A DNA stretch of 16,891 bases, from NCBI GenBank assembly GCA_002431865.1, contig DJEI01000058.1, forward strand, positions 1 through 16,891. The letters run 5' to 3'. The stretch is from Lachnospiraceae bacterium UBA5902 (lineage in GTDB: Bacteria > Bacillota > Clostridia > Lachnospirales > Lachnospiraceae). The translations under genes and the position numbers were made by a program. Shown here piece by piece: positions 1 through 7,313 of this stretch (within the stretch, counting starts at the first letter, position 1; every line of letters starts with the position of its first letter). The notes beneath the pieces are model-generated. The model was not told the DNA's origin and made no database searches. It saw nothing but the letters and a program-made list of their open reading frames with translations.

Positions 1-1
1 A

Positions 2-466
2 CGTGTGATCCGGGCATTGGAATATTTTCATCAGACCGGAAAAAAAATCTCGACACACAACGAGACAGAGCGCGAAAAGGCATCGCCGTATAACTTTGCA
101 TATTTCGTGCTGACAAGAAATCGTGCAGCCTTGTACGAGACAATCGAGCAGCGCATCGACGAGATGCTTGCCGCAGGACTTGTGGAAGAGGTTCGTTTCT
201 TAGTTGACACCTACCATCTGAGTACCGAAGATACAAGCATGCAGGGAATTGGATACAAAGAAATCCTTGGATACTTAAACGGCGAGTACGATCTGTCGGA
301 AGCCATCCGGATCTTAAAACGCGACACCCGGCACTTTGCGAAGCGTCAGCTTACGTGGTTCCGGCGGGAGCGTAACGTGGTCTGGCTCGACAAAGACATT
401 TTAAACACAGACAAGAAGCTGGAGGATGCAATTCTGGCGTATCTTGCAGAGAAAAATATACGATAA
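2..466 (+). CDS. miaA: tRNA dimethylallyltransferase MiaA, 3' part only
   Basis: MiaA transfers a dimethylallyl group to N6 of A37 in tRNAs that read codons starting with U. The gene enters from the left edge already in frame (R-V-I-R-A-L-E), so the P-loop and the first half of the enzyme lie outside the window and no start can be assigned; the GTG at position 5 is an internal Val codon. What remains (about 154 residues) matches the C-terminal half of the family: the R-V-I-R-A-L-E helix, the segment ML-x-x-GLVEEV, the G-I-G-Y-K-E motif and the late AKRQLTWFRR motif used in tRNA binding, followed by a W-L-D ending. The stop is TAA at 464-466. In Firmicutes miaA is often followed by hfq and then a ynbB-type gene; here the ynbB-type gene follows after 75 bp with no hfq between. 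Confidence 0.95.
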   Translation, partial: RVIRALEYFHQTGKKISTHNETEREKASPYNFAYFVLTRNRAALYETIEQRIDEMLAAGLVEEVRFLVDTYHLSTEDTSMQGIGYKEILGYLNGEYDLSEAIRILKRDTRHFAKRQLTWFRRERNVVWLDKDILNTDKKLEDAILAYLAEKNIR

Positions 467-541
467 AGTCGTAATGATAACTGTTTCAAGCATCAAGGAA
501 ATTATAACTATCATTTAAATTATCAATAACAGGAGAATATT

Positions 542-1834
542 ATGAGTGCAGCCGATGAAATAAAAAACTATTATTTAAGTCTTGGAATCAAGGAATCTGT
601 CTATGATTTCTGTGAAGCAGCCGAGCAGACATTACTTTCGCGTTTTCAGGAGATTGACCGTATCGCAGAGCAAAACCAGATCAAGGTAATCTCCTCTATG
701 CAGAAAGCGGGATTTTCCGAGTCCCATTTGAACGGCACAACCGGATATGGCTACAACGACCGTGGAAGAGAAGCTGTCGAAGAAATTTATGCCCATGTAT
801 TCCACACGGAGGATGCGTTGGTGCGCCAGCAGATAACCTGCGGTACGCATGCGCTTTCCATTGCCCTGTCCGCAAACTTACGTCCGGGCGATGAAATCTT
901 GTCCCCGGTTGGAAAAGTATATGATACTTTGGAAGGAGTTATCGGTATCCGTGAATCCAAAGGTTCCCTTGCGGAATTCGGCATTACATTCCGCAAAGTT
1001 GACCTATTGCCAGACGGCAGCTTTGATTTCGACAACATCCGTAAGAACATCAACGAAAAGACAAAGCTGATCGAAATCCAGCGTTCTAAGGGGTATGATG
1101 TACGTCCAACCCTTTCGGTCGAACAAATCGGAGAGCTGATTACATTTGTAAAATCTGTCAAACCGGATGTCATCTGCATGGTTGATAACTGCTACGGTGA
1201 GTTTGTTGAGACAATCGAACCGTCCGATGTCGGTGCAGATATGGTTGTCGGTTCCCTGATCAAAAATCCGGGGGGCGGGCTGGCGCCAATCGGCGGATAT
1301 ATCTGCGGAAAGAAAGAATATATTGAAAACTGTGCTTACCGTCTTACAACACCGGGACTCGGAAAAGAAGTCGGCGCATCTTTGAATGCAACCCGTCCGA
1401 TTGCACAGGGACTGTTCTTAGCACCAACTGTAACGGCCGCCGCATTAAAGGGAGCAATCTTTGCAGCCAATGTATATGAACGCCTGCATTTCAAATCCAT
1501 TCCAAATGCTACAGAGCCACGTTACGATATCATACAGGCTGTAGAATTCGGGAAACCGGAATATATTCAGGCATTTTGTGAGGGGATTCAGGCTGCTGCA
1601 CCTGTTGACAGCTTTGTAACTCCAATTCCTTGGGATATGCCCGGCTATGACAGTCAGGTCATCATGGCTGCTGGTGCATTTGTGTCCGGTGCATCCATTG
1701 AACTTTCTGCCGATGCCCCAATGAAAGAACCATATGCGGTATATTTTCAGGGTGGACTTACTTACCCACATGCAAAGTTTGGCATTATGATGTCCCTTGA
1801 AAAAATGGTAGAAAAAGAACTTGTAGTATGTTAG
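542..1834 (+). CDS. ynbB: Methionine gamma-lyase family PLP protein (YnbB/'aluminum resistance' type)
   Basis: This is a 430-residue fold-type I PLP enzyme of the family annotated as 'methionine gamma-lyase family' or 'aluminum resistance protein', of which B. subtilis YnbB is a member. Its true substrate is not established. Visible features are the PLP Asp in M-V-D-N-C-Y-G-E-F (D215), the Schiff-base lysine in S-L-I-K-N-P-G-G-G (K241), and a T-C-G-T-H-A-L phosphate-binding stretch near residues 99-105, all in the order expected for Cys/Met-metabolism enzymes. The ATG at 542 is preceded by AGGAGA at 531-536, so the start is firm. It sits just after miaA, as in Bacillus. The 75 bp upstream is AT-rich and could hold a promoter, but I found no pair of -35/-10 boxes with good spacing. 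The family is confident; the reaction is not. Confidence 0.9.
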   Translation: MSAADEIKNYYLSLGIKESVYDFCEAAEQTLLSRFQEIDRIAEQNQIKVISSMQKAGFSESHLNGTTGYGYNDRGREAVEEIYAHVFHTEDALVRQQITCGTHALSIALSANLRPGDEILSPVGKVYDTLEGVIGIRESKGSLAEFGITFRKVDLLPDGSFDFDNIRKNINEKTKLIEIQRSKGYDVRPTLSVEQIGELITFVKSVKPDVICMVDNCYGEFVETIEPSDVGADMVVGSLIKNPGGGLAPIGGYICGKKEYIENCAYRLTTPGLGKEVGASLNATRPIAQGLFLAPTVTAAALKGAIFAANVYERLHFKSIPNATEPRYDIIQAVEFGKPEYIQAFCEGIQAAAPVDSFVTPIPWDMPGYDSQVIMAAGAFVSGASIELSADAPMKEPYAVYFQGGLTYPHAKFGIMMSLEKMVEKELVVC

Positions 1835-1870
1835 ACTAGGCGATGATAAGCCCCGCACCCGGAGAGGTGG

Positions 1871-1876
1871 AAGGAG
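1871..1876 (+). promoter_or_regulatory. Shine-Dalgarno site that sets the radC start
   Basis: AAGGAG lies 5 bp before the ATG at 1882. An in-frame ATG at 1843 would add 13 residues (M-I-S-P-A-P-G-E-V-E-G-A-L) that do not resemble RadC, and their codons would include this ribosome-binding site, so 1882 is preferred. Confidence 0.8.
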
Positions 1877-1881
1877 CGCTT

Positions 1882-2571
1882 ATGCATATATTAGTCAAAG
1901 ATTTAGCCGTCTGCGAACGTCCTTACGAAAAGGCAGAGCGGTACGGTGTTTCCGCACTTTCGGATGCGGAGCTGTTATCCCTGATCATGAGGACCGGCAC
2001 AAAAGAGACCAGCGTGCTGGATCTGGCAAATCAGGTATTAAACGCACATGATACGCAAAAGGGGTTACTGGGACTGCAATTTTTGCTTCCACAGGAATTA
2101 ACAAAAATTCCGGGTGTCGGGAAGGTCAAAGCCATTCAGCTTCTTGCACTGGCAGAGATATCCAAACGGATGAATCTCGAACAATTGCAAAAAAAGCTGG
2201 AATTTCATACTCCTGACACAATTGGAGCGTATTATAGAGAGAAGTGCAGATTTTTATCCGTTGAAAAAACTTTTTTATTGTTACTTACAAATGCGCATAC
2301 TTTAATCAAGGAAGTGGAGTTATCCTCCGGGACAGTCAACCAGACTTACCTGTCGCCACGCGAGATATTTATTCATGCGCTGCGCTATGAAGCAGTGCAT
2401 ATCGTACTGGTACATAACCATCCATCCGGGCGCGTCACACCAAGCGAAGCGGACATCCAGTCCACGTTGCGCATCCGCGATGCCGGACAGCTGCTTGGCA
2501 TTCAGGTATCTGACCATATCATCGTCGCCGGAGACAATTATTTAAGTATGCTGGAAAGAGGCATTTTATGA
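1882..2571 (+). CDS. radC: RadC family protein (UPF0758, JAMM-type)
   Basis: A 229-residue RadC-family protein, the usual length. The family was once linked to DNA repair, but a biochemical role is not settled. The N-terminal half carries a helix-hairpin-helix DNA-binding element (I-P-G-V-G-K-V-K-A near residues 76-84). The C-terminal half is a JAB1/MPN-like metalloprotein domain with the full JAMM signature: H178 and H180 in V-H-N-H-P-S-G, then P-S-E-A-D191, with a candidate upstream Glu at about E146. The start at 1882 was chosen from the Shine-Dalgarno site at 1871-1876. The stop TGA (2569-2571) overlaps the ATG of mreC (2568-2570), an ATGA junction that implies translational coupling. In Bacillus and many Clostridia radC is followed by mreB; here it runs directly into mreC. 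Confidence 0.93.
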   Translation: MHILVKDLAVCERPYEKAERYGVSALSDAELLSLIMRTGTKETSVLDLANQVLNAHDTQKGLLGLQFLLPQELTKIPGVGKVKAIQLLALAEISKRMNLEQLQKKLEFHTPDTIGAYYREKCRFLSVEKTFLLLLTNAHTLIKEVELSSGTVNQTYLSPREIFIHALRYEAVHIVLVHNHPSGRVTPSEADIQSTLRIRDAGQLLGIQVSDHIIVAGDNYLSMLERGIL

Positions 2572-3422
2572 GATTTGATCGAAGAAAAGATATCCATCCG
2601 AAATATCTGTTACTGACATTTACGATTATCGGTATCATATTGATTGTGGTGTCGTATGCCGCCGCGCCAAAGGTCGCAGGCATCAGGCGCTTTACAAGCA
2701 AACTGATCACGCCAATTCAAAAAGGAATCAACGAGATCGGTCTGTGGACGGATTCAAAAATGAAAAATCTGAGCGAAATCAAAACACTGACCGACGAAAA
2801 CGAAGCCTTACAGGCAGAGCTTGCATCCTGTAAGCAGGAGATTACAAACTATCAGAATAAAATGCTGGAGCTGCAGGAATTGCGGGAGCTGTATGACCTG
2901 GATGAATCCTATCCGGATTACGAGATGACGGCTGCCCATGTATTTGCAAAGGATTCCACCTCGTGGTTTTCTACCTTTTATATTGACAAAGGAACCAAAC
3001 AGGGACTTTTTAAGGGTGCCAACGTCTTATGCGGCGATGGAGTCGCAGGCATCATCACGGAATGCTTTGATGATTACGCCAAAGTACGTGCAGTCATCGA
3101 TGACAATTCCAATATCAGTGCGAAGGTCATGCCTGCAAATGCGCTCTGTACCGTCGAGGGAGATCTAAACCTCTATGACAGCGGCTATCTGCTTGTTGAA
3201 AATATTGATAAAGACGCTAACGTATCAATCGGAGATAAGGTTGTTACTTCGCCGATTTCTGATTTGTATCATTCCGGTCTGATCATCGGCTATGTGGCAA
3301 AGACCTCTTATGACACAAACAACCTGACAATGACTGCCTATATTACACCCGCGGTTGATTTTTCAAACATCACAGATGTACTTGTCATTACGGCAGAAAA
3401 AAAGACCGTCTCCCACGAGTAA
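2568..3422 (+). CDS. mreC: Rod shape-determining protein MreC
   Basis: MreC is a bitopic membrane protein that scaffolds and activates the elongation synthase (RodA-PBP2) from outside the membrane. This 284-residue copy has the standard plan: a short basic cytoplasmic N-terminus, one membrane helix (about residues 13-32), a coiled coil rich in E/L/K (about 64-108, including L-T-D-E-N-E-A-L-Q-A-E-L), then a two-barrel beta domain with the typical S-T-F-Y-I-D-K-G-T-K-Q-G-L segment (135-147) and G-D-G-V-A-G-I-I near 156-163. The ATG overlaps the radC stop, and GGAAAGAG at 2553-2560 can serve as its ribosome-binding site. mreD follows after 25 bp. The usual upstream partner mreB is not here. The first methionine is strongly supported by the membrane helix just behind it. 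Confidence 0.95.
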   Translation: MRFDRRKDIHPKYLLLTFTIIGIILIVVSYAAAPKVAGIRRFTSKLITPIQKGINEIGLWTDSKMKNLSEIKTLTDENEALQAELASCKQEITNYQNKMLELQELRELYDLDESYPDYEMTAAHVFAKDSTSWFSTFYIDKGTKQGLFKGANVLCGDGVAGIITECFDDYAKVRAVIDDNSNISAKVMPANALCTVEGDLNLYDSGYLLVENIDKDANVSIGDKVVTSPISDLYHSGLIIGYVAKTSYDTNNLTMTAYITPAVDFSNITDVLVITAEKKTVSHE

Positions 3423-3447
3423 ACAAATATAAGGGAAGCAGCAAATT

Positions 3448-3954
3448 ATGAAACATAAACTGAAACGAATCATAACTTTGGCAATTCTGATTGTCATAAA
3501 TTTTGTATTACAGTCGACGGTGTTTGGCTTTCACAGTTTAAGTGTAATCACACCGAATCTTCTTCTGATCCTCACAATGTCTTTCGGACTGATGCGTGGC
3601 AGAAAAGAAGGTCTGCTGGTCGGTGCATGCAGCGGTCTGCTGGTGGATATATTTTTCTCCAGCATACTAGGATCCTATATGCTTTTGTACATGTTTATTG
3701 GCTATATTAACGGATTCTTCCACAAAAACTACATGATTGAAGATGTATTACTGCCTTTGATCGTAATTATTGTGGATGATTTTCTGTTTAACACGATTAT
3801 CTATATTGTCAGTTTCTTATTAAAGAATAAAACGAATTACGGTGCATACCTTCTGCATGTGATTCTGCCAGAGATTTTATGTACCGCTTTGTTAACGGTG
3901 ATCATTTACAAGCTCTATGTAAAGATCAACAAACGTTTAAAGGAAGATGAGTAA
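3448..3954 (+). CDS. mreD: Rod shape-determining protein MreD
   Basis: A 168-residue, very hydrophobic integral membrane protein matching MreD in size, order and pattern. Several membrane helices can be traced (about residues 8-28, 33-50, 52-75, 98-122 and 130-157), with short loops and a basic C-terminus (K-I-N-K-R-L-K-E-D-E). MreD works with MreC in the elongation complex; its mechanism is unclear. A-rich GGGAAG precedes the ATG at 3448. Identification rests more on position between mreC and the PBP2 gene than on motifs, since MreD sequences diverge strongly. The stop at 3952-3954 is only 3 bp before the next ATG, so the PBP2 gene is probably translated by coupling. Confidence 0.9.
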   Translation: MKHKLKRIITLAILIVINFVLQSTVFGFHSLSVITPNLLLILTMSFGLMRGRKEGLLVGACSGLLVDIFFSSILGSYMLLYMFIGYINGFFHKNYMIEDVLLPLIVIIVDDFLFNTIIYIVSFLLKNKTNYGAYLLHVILPEILCTALLTVIIYKLYVKINKRLKEDE

Positions 3955-3957
3955 TCT

Positions 3958-6798
3958 ATGTTACGTGAGATATTACAGTCAATTAAAGAGATTATTGTCG
4001 ACTATGTTAAAAGCCGTCTTTTTCCGGTTACAGTTGTCGTGCTTGTACTTTTTTCGATTCTGGTACATCAGCTTTTTGTACTGCAGATCAAAGAGGGAGA
4101 AGAGCATATGGAGAATTTCGTGTACAAGTCAAAAAAGACTTTGACAATTGATTCGGTACGTGGAAATATTTACGACTGCAACGGGAACCTGCTCGCCTAC
4201 AATGAGCTTTCTTACTCGGTTGTTTTCAGTAATGACAACGCACAGACAACGATGGCTAAGAATCTGAAGATCAGCGAGAATGAATTAAAAAACCAGATTG
4301 TTGACAAAACGATCTCCATATTAGAGAAAAACGGCGACTCCTTGACTTTGGATTTTCCGATCAAGCTTGATGCAAATGGAAACTTCCAGTTTACAGTCAA
4401 AGACCAGCAGTTGAAAAATTTCCTGAAGGATGTCTATGCAAAAAACGATTATGATTCTATGCCCGACGAACAGAAAAATGCAACTGCGGACGATATCATG
4501 GAATATCTGAATACCAAAGTATTTGATGTGTCCGATTCTTATAGCAAAGAAGCGGATTTAAAGATTGTCGGTGTACGTTATAAATTGTGGATGAACCGTT
4601 ACCAACAGTATGTTCCGGTTACCATCGCTTATGACATCAGTGAGACAAGCAATGCAGCGATCACCGAGCATGCAGATGAGCTTCCGGGCATGTCTGTCTC
4701 CGTCAAATCCCTGCGCCGCTACAACGATGCCAAATATTTCGCCCATGTCATCGGCTATATCGGTGCCATTTCCGACGAGGAAATGAAAGAAAAAAATGCA
4801 GAGCTTTCAGATGAGGAGCAGTATGCAAACGAAGAAATGATTGGAAAAACCGGTATTGAGCAGTATTGCGAGTCCTATCTGCGTGGTACAAATGGTCTTG
4901 AGACGATGTATGTCGATAACCTTGGAAAAGTAATTGACACTGTGGAATCCAAACCCGCAACAGCCGGAAACGATGTCTATCTGACTCTGGATTTAAATCT
5001 GCAGAAATACTGTTATGATACGCTGGAGGATGAGATTACATCGATCATTTTATCGTATCTGACACCTGCCTATAACGTAATTGCCAAGGAAAACGCCAGC
5101 ATTCCGATCTCCGATGTCTATTTTGGACTGTTTAATAACAACATCCTGTCACAGGATGATATGCGTGCAAAGGATGCAACAGATACTGAGAAAGCAACGA
5201 TTCAGGCATTTGATGCCCAGAAACAGTCGACTCTTGACAATCTGGATACTATTTTGACATCCACCTTCACACCGCTTTCAGAACTGGATGAAAACTATCA
5301 GCATTACATGGAATATATCTGTGAGGTTTTGAGCGACAACAATATTTTCCATACATCCATGATTGACAAAGACGATCAGGAGTTTATCGACTACACAAAC
5401 AATGTAACGTCTCTGGAACATTATCTGAAATACGCAATCAGCCAGGAGGCGATTGACCTGTCTGCTTTGAAGGTTGAAAGCGATTATTATGATAATGACG
5501 AGATTTATAACGCATTATGCGATTATATTATTGAATATTTAAGCACAGACAGTGAATTCGACAAACTCGTGATCAAAGTTATGCTACAATCCGGAATGAT
5601 AACCGGAGATGCAGTTGTACAGCTTCTGTATGATCAGGGAATTTTGAATGTCGACGGTGACACCGAGTATCAGGAGTACCTCGCCGGAAATTATGGTGCC
5701 TATGACTTTATGCGTAAAAAGATCCAGAATCAGGAGATTACGCCTGCCATGCTGGCGCTTGATATCTGTTCCGGATCAGCGATCGTGACTGACGTCAACA
5801 CCGGAGATGTCAAAGCGTATGTCAGCTATCCAAGCTACGATAACAACTATCTGACCAACGAAGTGGATACCGCTTATTATAATCAGCTGTTAGCCGATAA
5901 GACAACGCCTCTATACAATCGTGCCAGCCAGCAGCGTACCGCACCGGGTTCCACCTACAAGCCGCTTGTCGCAATTGCAGGACTTACGGAGGGAGTAATT
6001 GACACCGGATCAATCTACTTCTGCAACGGAATTTTTGAAAAAATCACACCATCTCCAAAATGTTGGGGCAACAGTGCACACGGAGGCTTGAATGTCGTGG
6101 GCGGTATTCAGCATTCCTGCAACGTGTTCTTTTACAACCTTGGATATGATCTGGCGATCAAGAATGGCTCCTACAACGATGCCTACGGTGTTGAGCGGAT
6201 TCAGAAATACGCAGAGTTGTTCGGTCTAGGAGACAAATCTGGTCTGGAGCTTCCGGAAATCGAGCCGCATATCTCTGATAATGACTCCGTTCGAAGCGCC
6301 ATTGGACAGGCAAAAAACATCTATGCACCCGTCCAGTTATCCCGCTACGTGACAACCATTGCCAACAGCGGAACCTGTTATAACCTCACATTGATCGATA
6401 AAGTAACCGACTACGAGGGAAATATCATTTTGGACAATCATGCAGAAGTGAAAAACCATGTGCAGCTTGCCAGCTCTACATGGGATGCAGTCCATCAGGG
6501 TATGCGAAACGTGGTTGCATATTCGGCTGGCTCCGATGAATTGATCAACCGGATCAATGTTCATGTTGCCGGAAAAACCGGAACCGCGCAGGAGAGTGAA
6601 GTCAAGCCAGATCACGCGTTATTTGTATCCTACGCACCATATGAAAGTCCGGAAGTATCCGTGACCTGTGTTATCCAAAATGGTTATTCCTCCGCCAATG
6701 CCAGAGAATTGGCTGGATTCATCTATGCATACATGTATGATCCAGATAAATTAGTCGGGGCAGAGATGAGCGGCAATGCAACGCCGTCCCAAGATTAG
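3958..6798 (+). CDS. mrdA: Penicillin-binding protein 2, class B transpeptidase with large insertion
   Basis: A class B PBP that cross-links peptidoglycan with RodA during elongation. It has 946 residues, well above the ~630-720 of E. coli PBP2 or Bacillus PbpA. Order: cytoplasmic N-terminus, membrane anchor (about 21-41), pedestal/dimerisation domain starting near R-G-N-I-Y-D (68-73) with V-I-G-Y-I-G and G-K-T-G-I-E-Q (296-302), and the transpeptidase domain opening at L-T-L-D-L-N-L-Q (342-349). That domain is interrupted by about 240 acidic residues (361-604) before resuming at G-S-A-I-V-T-D-V-N-T-G-D-V. Catalytic motifs are intact: S665-T-Y-K668, S720-C-N722 and K873-T-G875. C689, C702, H708 and C721 fit the metal site known from other PBP2 proteins. 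AGGAAG at 3941-3946 precedes the ATG at 3958 by 11 bp. PBP2 rather than SpoVD or an FtsI type is favoured by the mreCD/rodA context and the absence of PASTA domains. Confidence 0.93.
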   Translation: MLREILQSIKEIIVDYVKSRLFPVTVVVLVLFSILVHQLFVLQIKEGEEHMENFVYKSKKTLTIDSVRGNIYDCNGNLLAYNELSYSVVFSNDNAQTTMAKNLKISENELKNQIVDKTISILEKNGDSLTLDFPIKLDANGNFQFTVKDQQLKNFLKDVYAKNDYDSMPDEQKNATADDIMEYLNTKVFDVSDSYSKEADLKIVGVRYKLWMNRYQQYVPVTIAYDISETSNAAITEHADELPGMSVSVKSLRRYNDAKYFAHVIGYIGAISDEEMKEKNAELSDEEQYANEEMIGKTGIEQYCESYLRGTNGLETMYVDNLGKVIDTVESKPATAGNDVYLTLDLNLQKYCYDTLEDEITSIILSYLTPAYNVIAKENASIPISDVYFGLFNNNILSQDDMRAKDATDTEKATIQAFDAQKQSTLDNLDTILTSTFTPLSELDENYQHYMEYICEVLSDNNIFHTSMIDKDDQEFIDYTNNVTSLEHYLKYAISQEAIDLSALKVESDYYDNDEIYNALCDYIIEYLSTDSEFDKLVIKVMLQSGMITGDAVVQLLYDQGILNVDGDTEYQEYLAGNYGAYDFMRKKIQNQEITPAMLALDICSGSAIVTDVNTGDVKAYVSYPSYDNNYLTNEVDTAYYNQLLADKTTPLYNRASQQRTAPGSTYKPLVAIAGLTEGVIDTGSIYFCNGIFEKITPSPKCWGNSAHGGLNVVGGIQHSCNVFFYNLGYDLAIKNGSYNDAYGVERIQKYAELFGLGDKSGLELPEIEPHISDNDSVRSAIGQAKNIYAPVQLSRYVTTIANSGTCYNLTLIDKVTDYEGNIILDNHAEVKNHVQLASSTWDAVHQGMRNVVAYSAGSDELINRINVHVAGKTGTAQESEVKPDHALFVSYAPYESPEVSVTCVIQNGYSSANARELAGFIYAYMYDPDKLVGAEMSGNATPSQD

Positions 6799-6815
6799 TC
6801 AAAGAGAGGTGGAGT

Positions 6816-7298
6816 ATGATTAGTCCCGTTATGATGAAAGGTAACAAAGCGGGGATTCGACTGATTATATCGCCGGAGGCTACCATAAGTCAGGTGGTTA
6901 CCTGTCTTTCTGATAAGCTTCAAACGACCGGAAGATATTATGCGAACATCAAACCGATTACCGTTACCTTTGAAGGTAAGGATCTGACAGAGGACGAAAA
7001 ACAGCAAATCATCGATACACTGAACGACAAAGGCATTCGCATCGGACGCAGACCACGTTCCATCGAAAAGCCTAAGAAGAAATCAATTTACTCCGATAAA
7101 AACGGTCTATTTTATATAGGCAACTTAAAGAACGGACAATCCATACAGGCAGCCGCCAGCATCGTGATTGTCGGAGATGTAGAATCAGGTGCCAGCGTTG
7201 AATCCGAGGGCAATATCATTATCATCGGAGCACTCCACGGTGCTGCGACCTCTGGATATAAAGGAAAACCTGATACGTTCGTATATAGCCTGAAATAG
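6816..7298 (+). CDS. minC: Septum site-determining protein MinC, short form
   Basis: MinC blocks FtsZ assembly away from midcell, recruited by MinD. The N-terminal domain is recognisable: V-M-M-K-G-N-K-A-G-I-R-L (5-16) and I-T-V-T-F-E-G-K-D-L (48-57). The C-terminal beta-helix domain is present only in part: L-K-N-G-Q-S-I (104-110), I-V-I-V-G-D-V (116-122), G-A-S-V-E-S-E-G-N-I-I-I-I-G (125-138), G-A-A-T-S-G-Y (142-148). The protein stops at residue 160, while E. coli and Bacillus forms have about 225-231, so the final rung (the P-x-Q-L-R-I-A region) is missing. The motif R-S-G-Q used for MinD contact reads K-N-G-Q. GAGGTGGAG just before the ATG at 6816 is a good ribosome-binding site. minD follows after 15 bp with its own site, so the short end is a clean stop and not an obvious frameshift. 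Confidence 0.88.
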   Translation: MISPVMMKGNKAGIRLIISPEATISQVVTCLSDKLQTTGRYYANIKPITVTFEGKDLTEDEKQQIIDTLNDKGIRIGRRPRSIEKPKKKSIYSDKNGLFYIGNLKNGQSIQAAASIVIVGDVESGASVESEGNIIIIGALHGAATSGYKGKPDTFVYSLK

Positions 7299-7313
7299 AC
7301 TGGAGGATTTATC

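Noticed and set aside
1445..1858. 137-codon open frame on the minus strand over the ynbB-type gene
   Set aside because: It lies opposite a well-supported conserved gene and shows no domain or start signal.
7280..7313. Possible frameshift that would restore the MinC C-terminus
   Set aside because: Only 15 bp separate the stop from the minD ATG and these contain the minD ribosome-binding site; there is no room for the missing ~65 residues and no P-x-Q-L-R-I remnant is seen.
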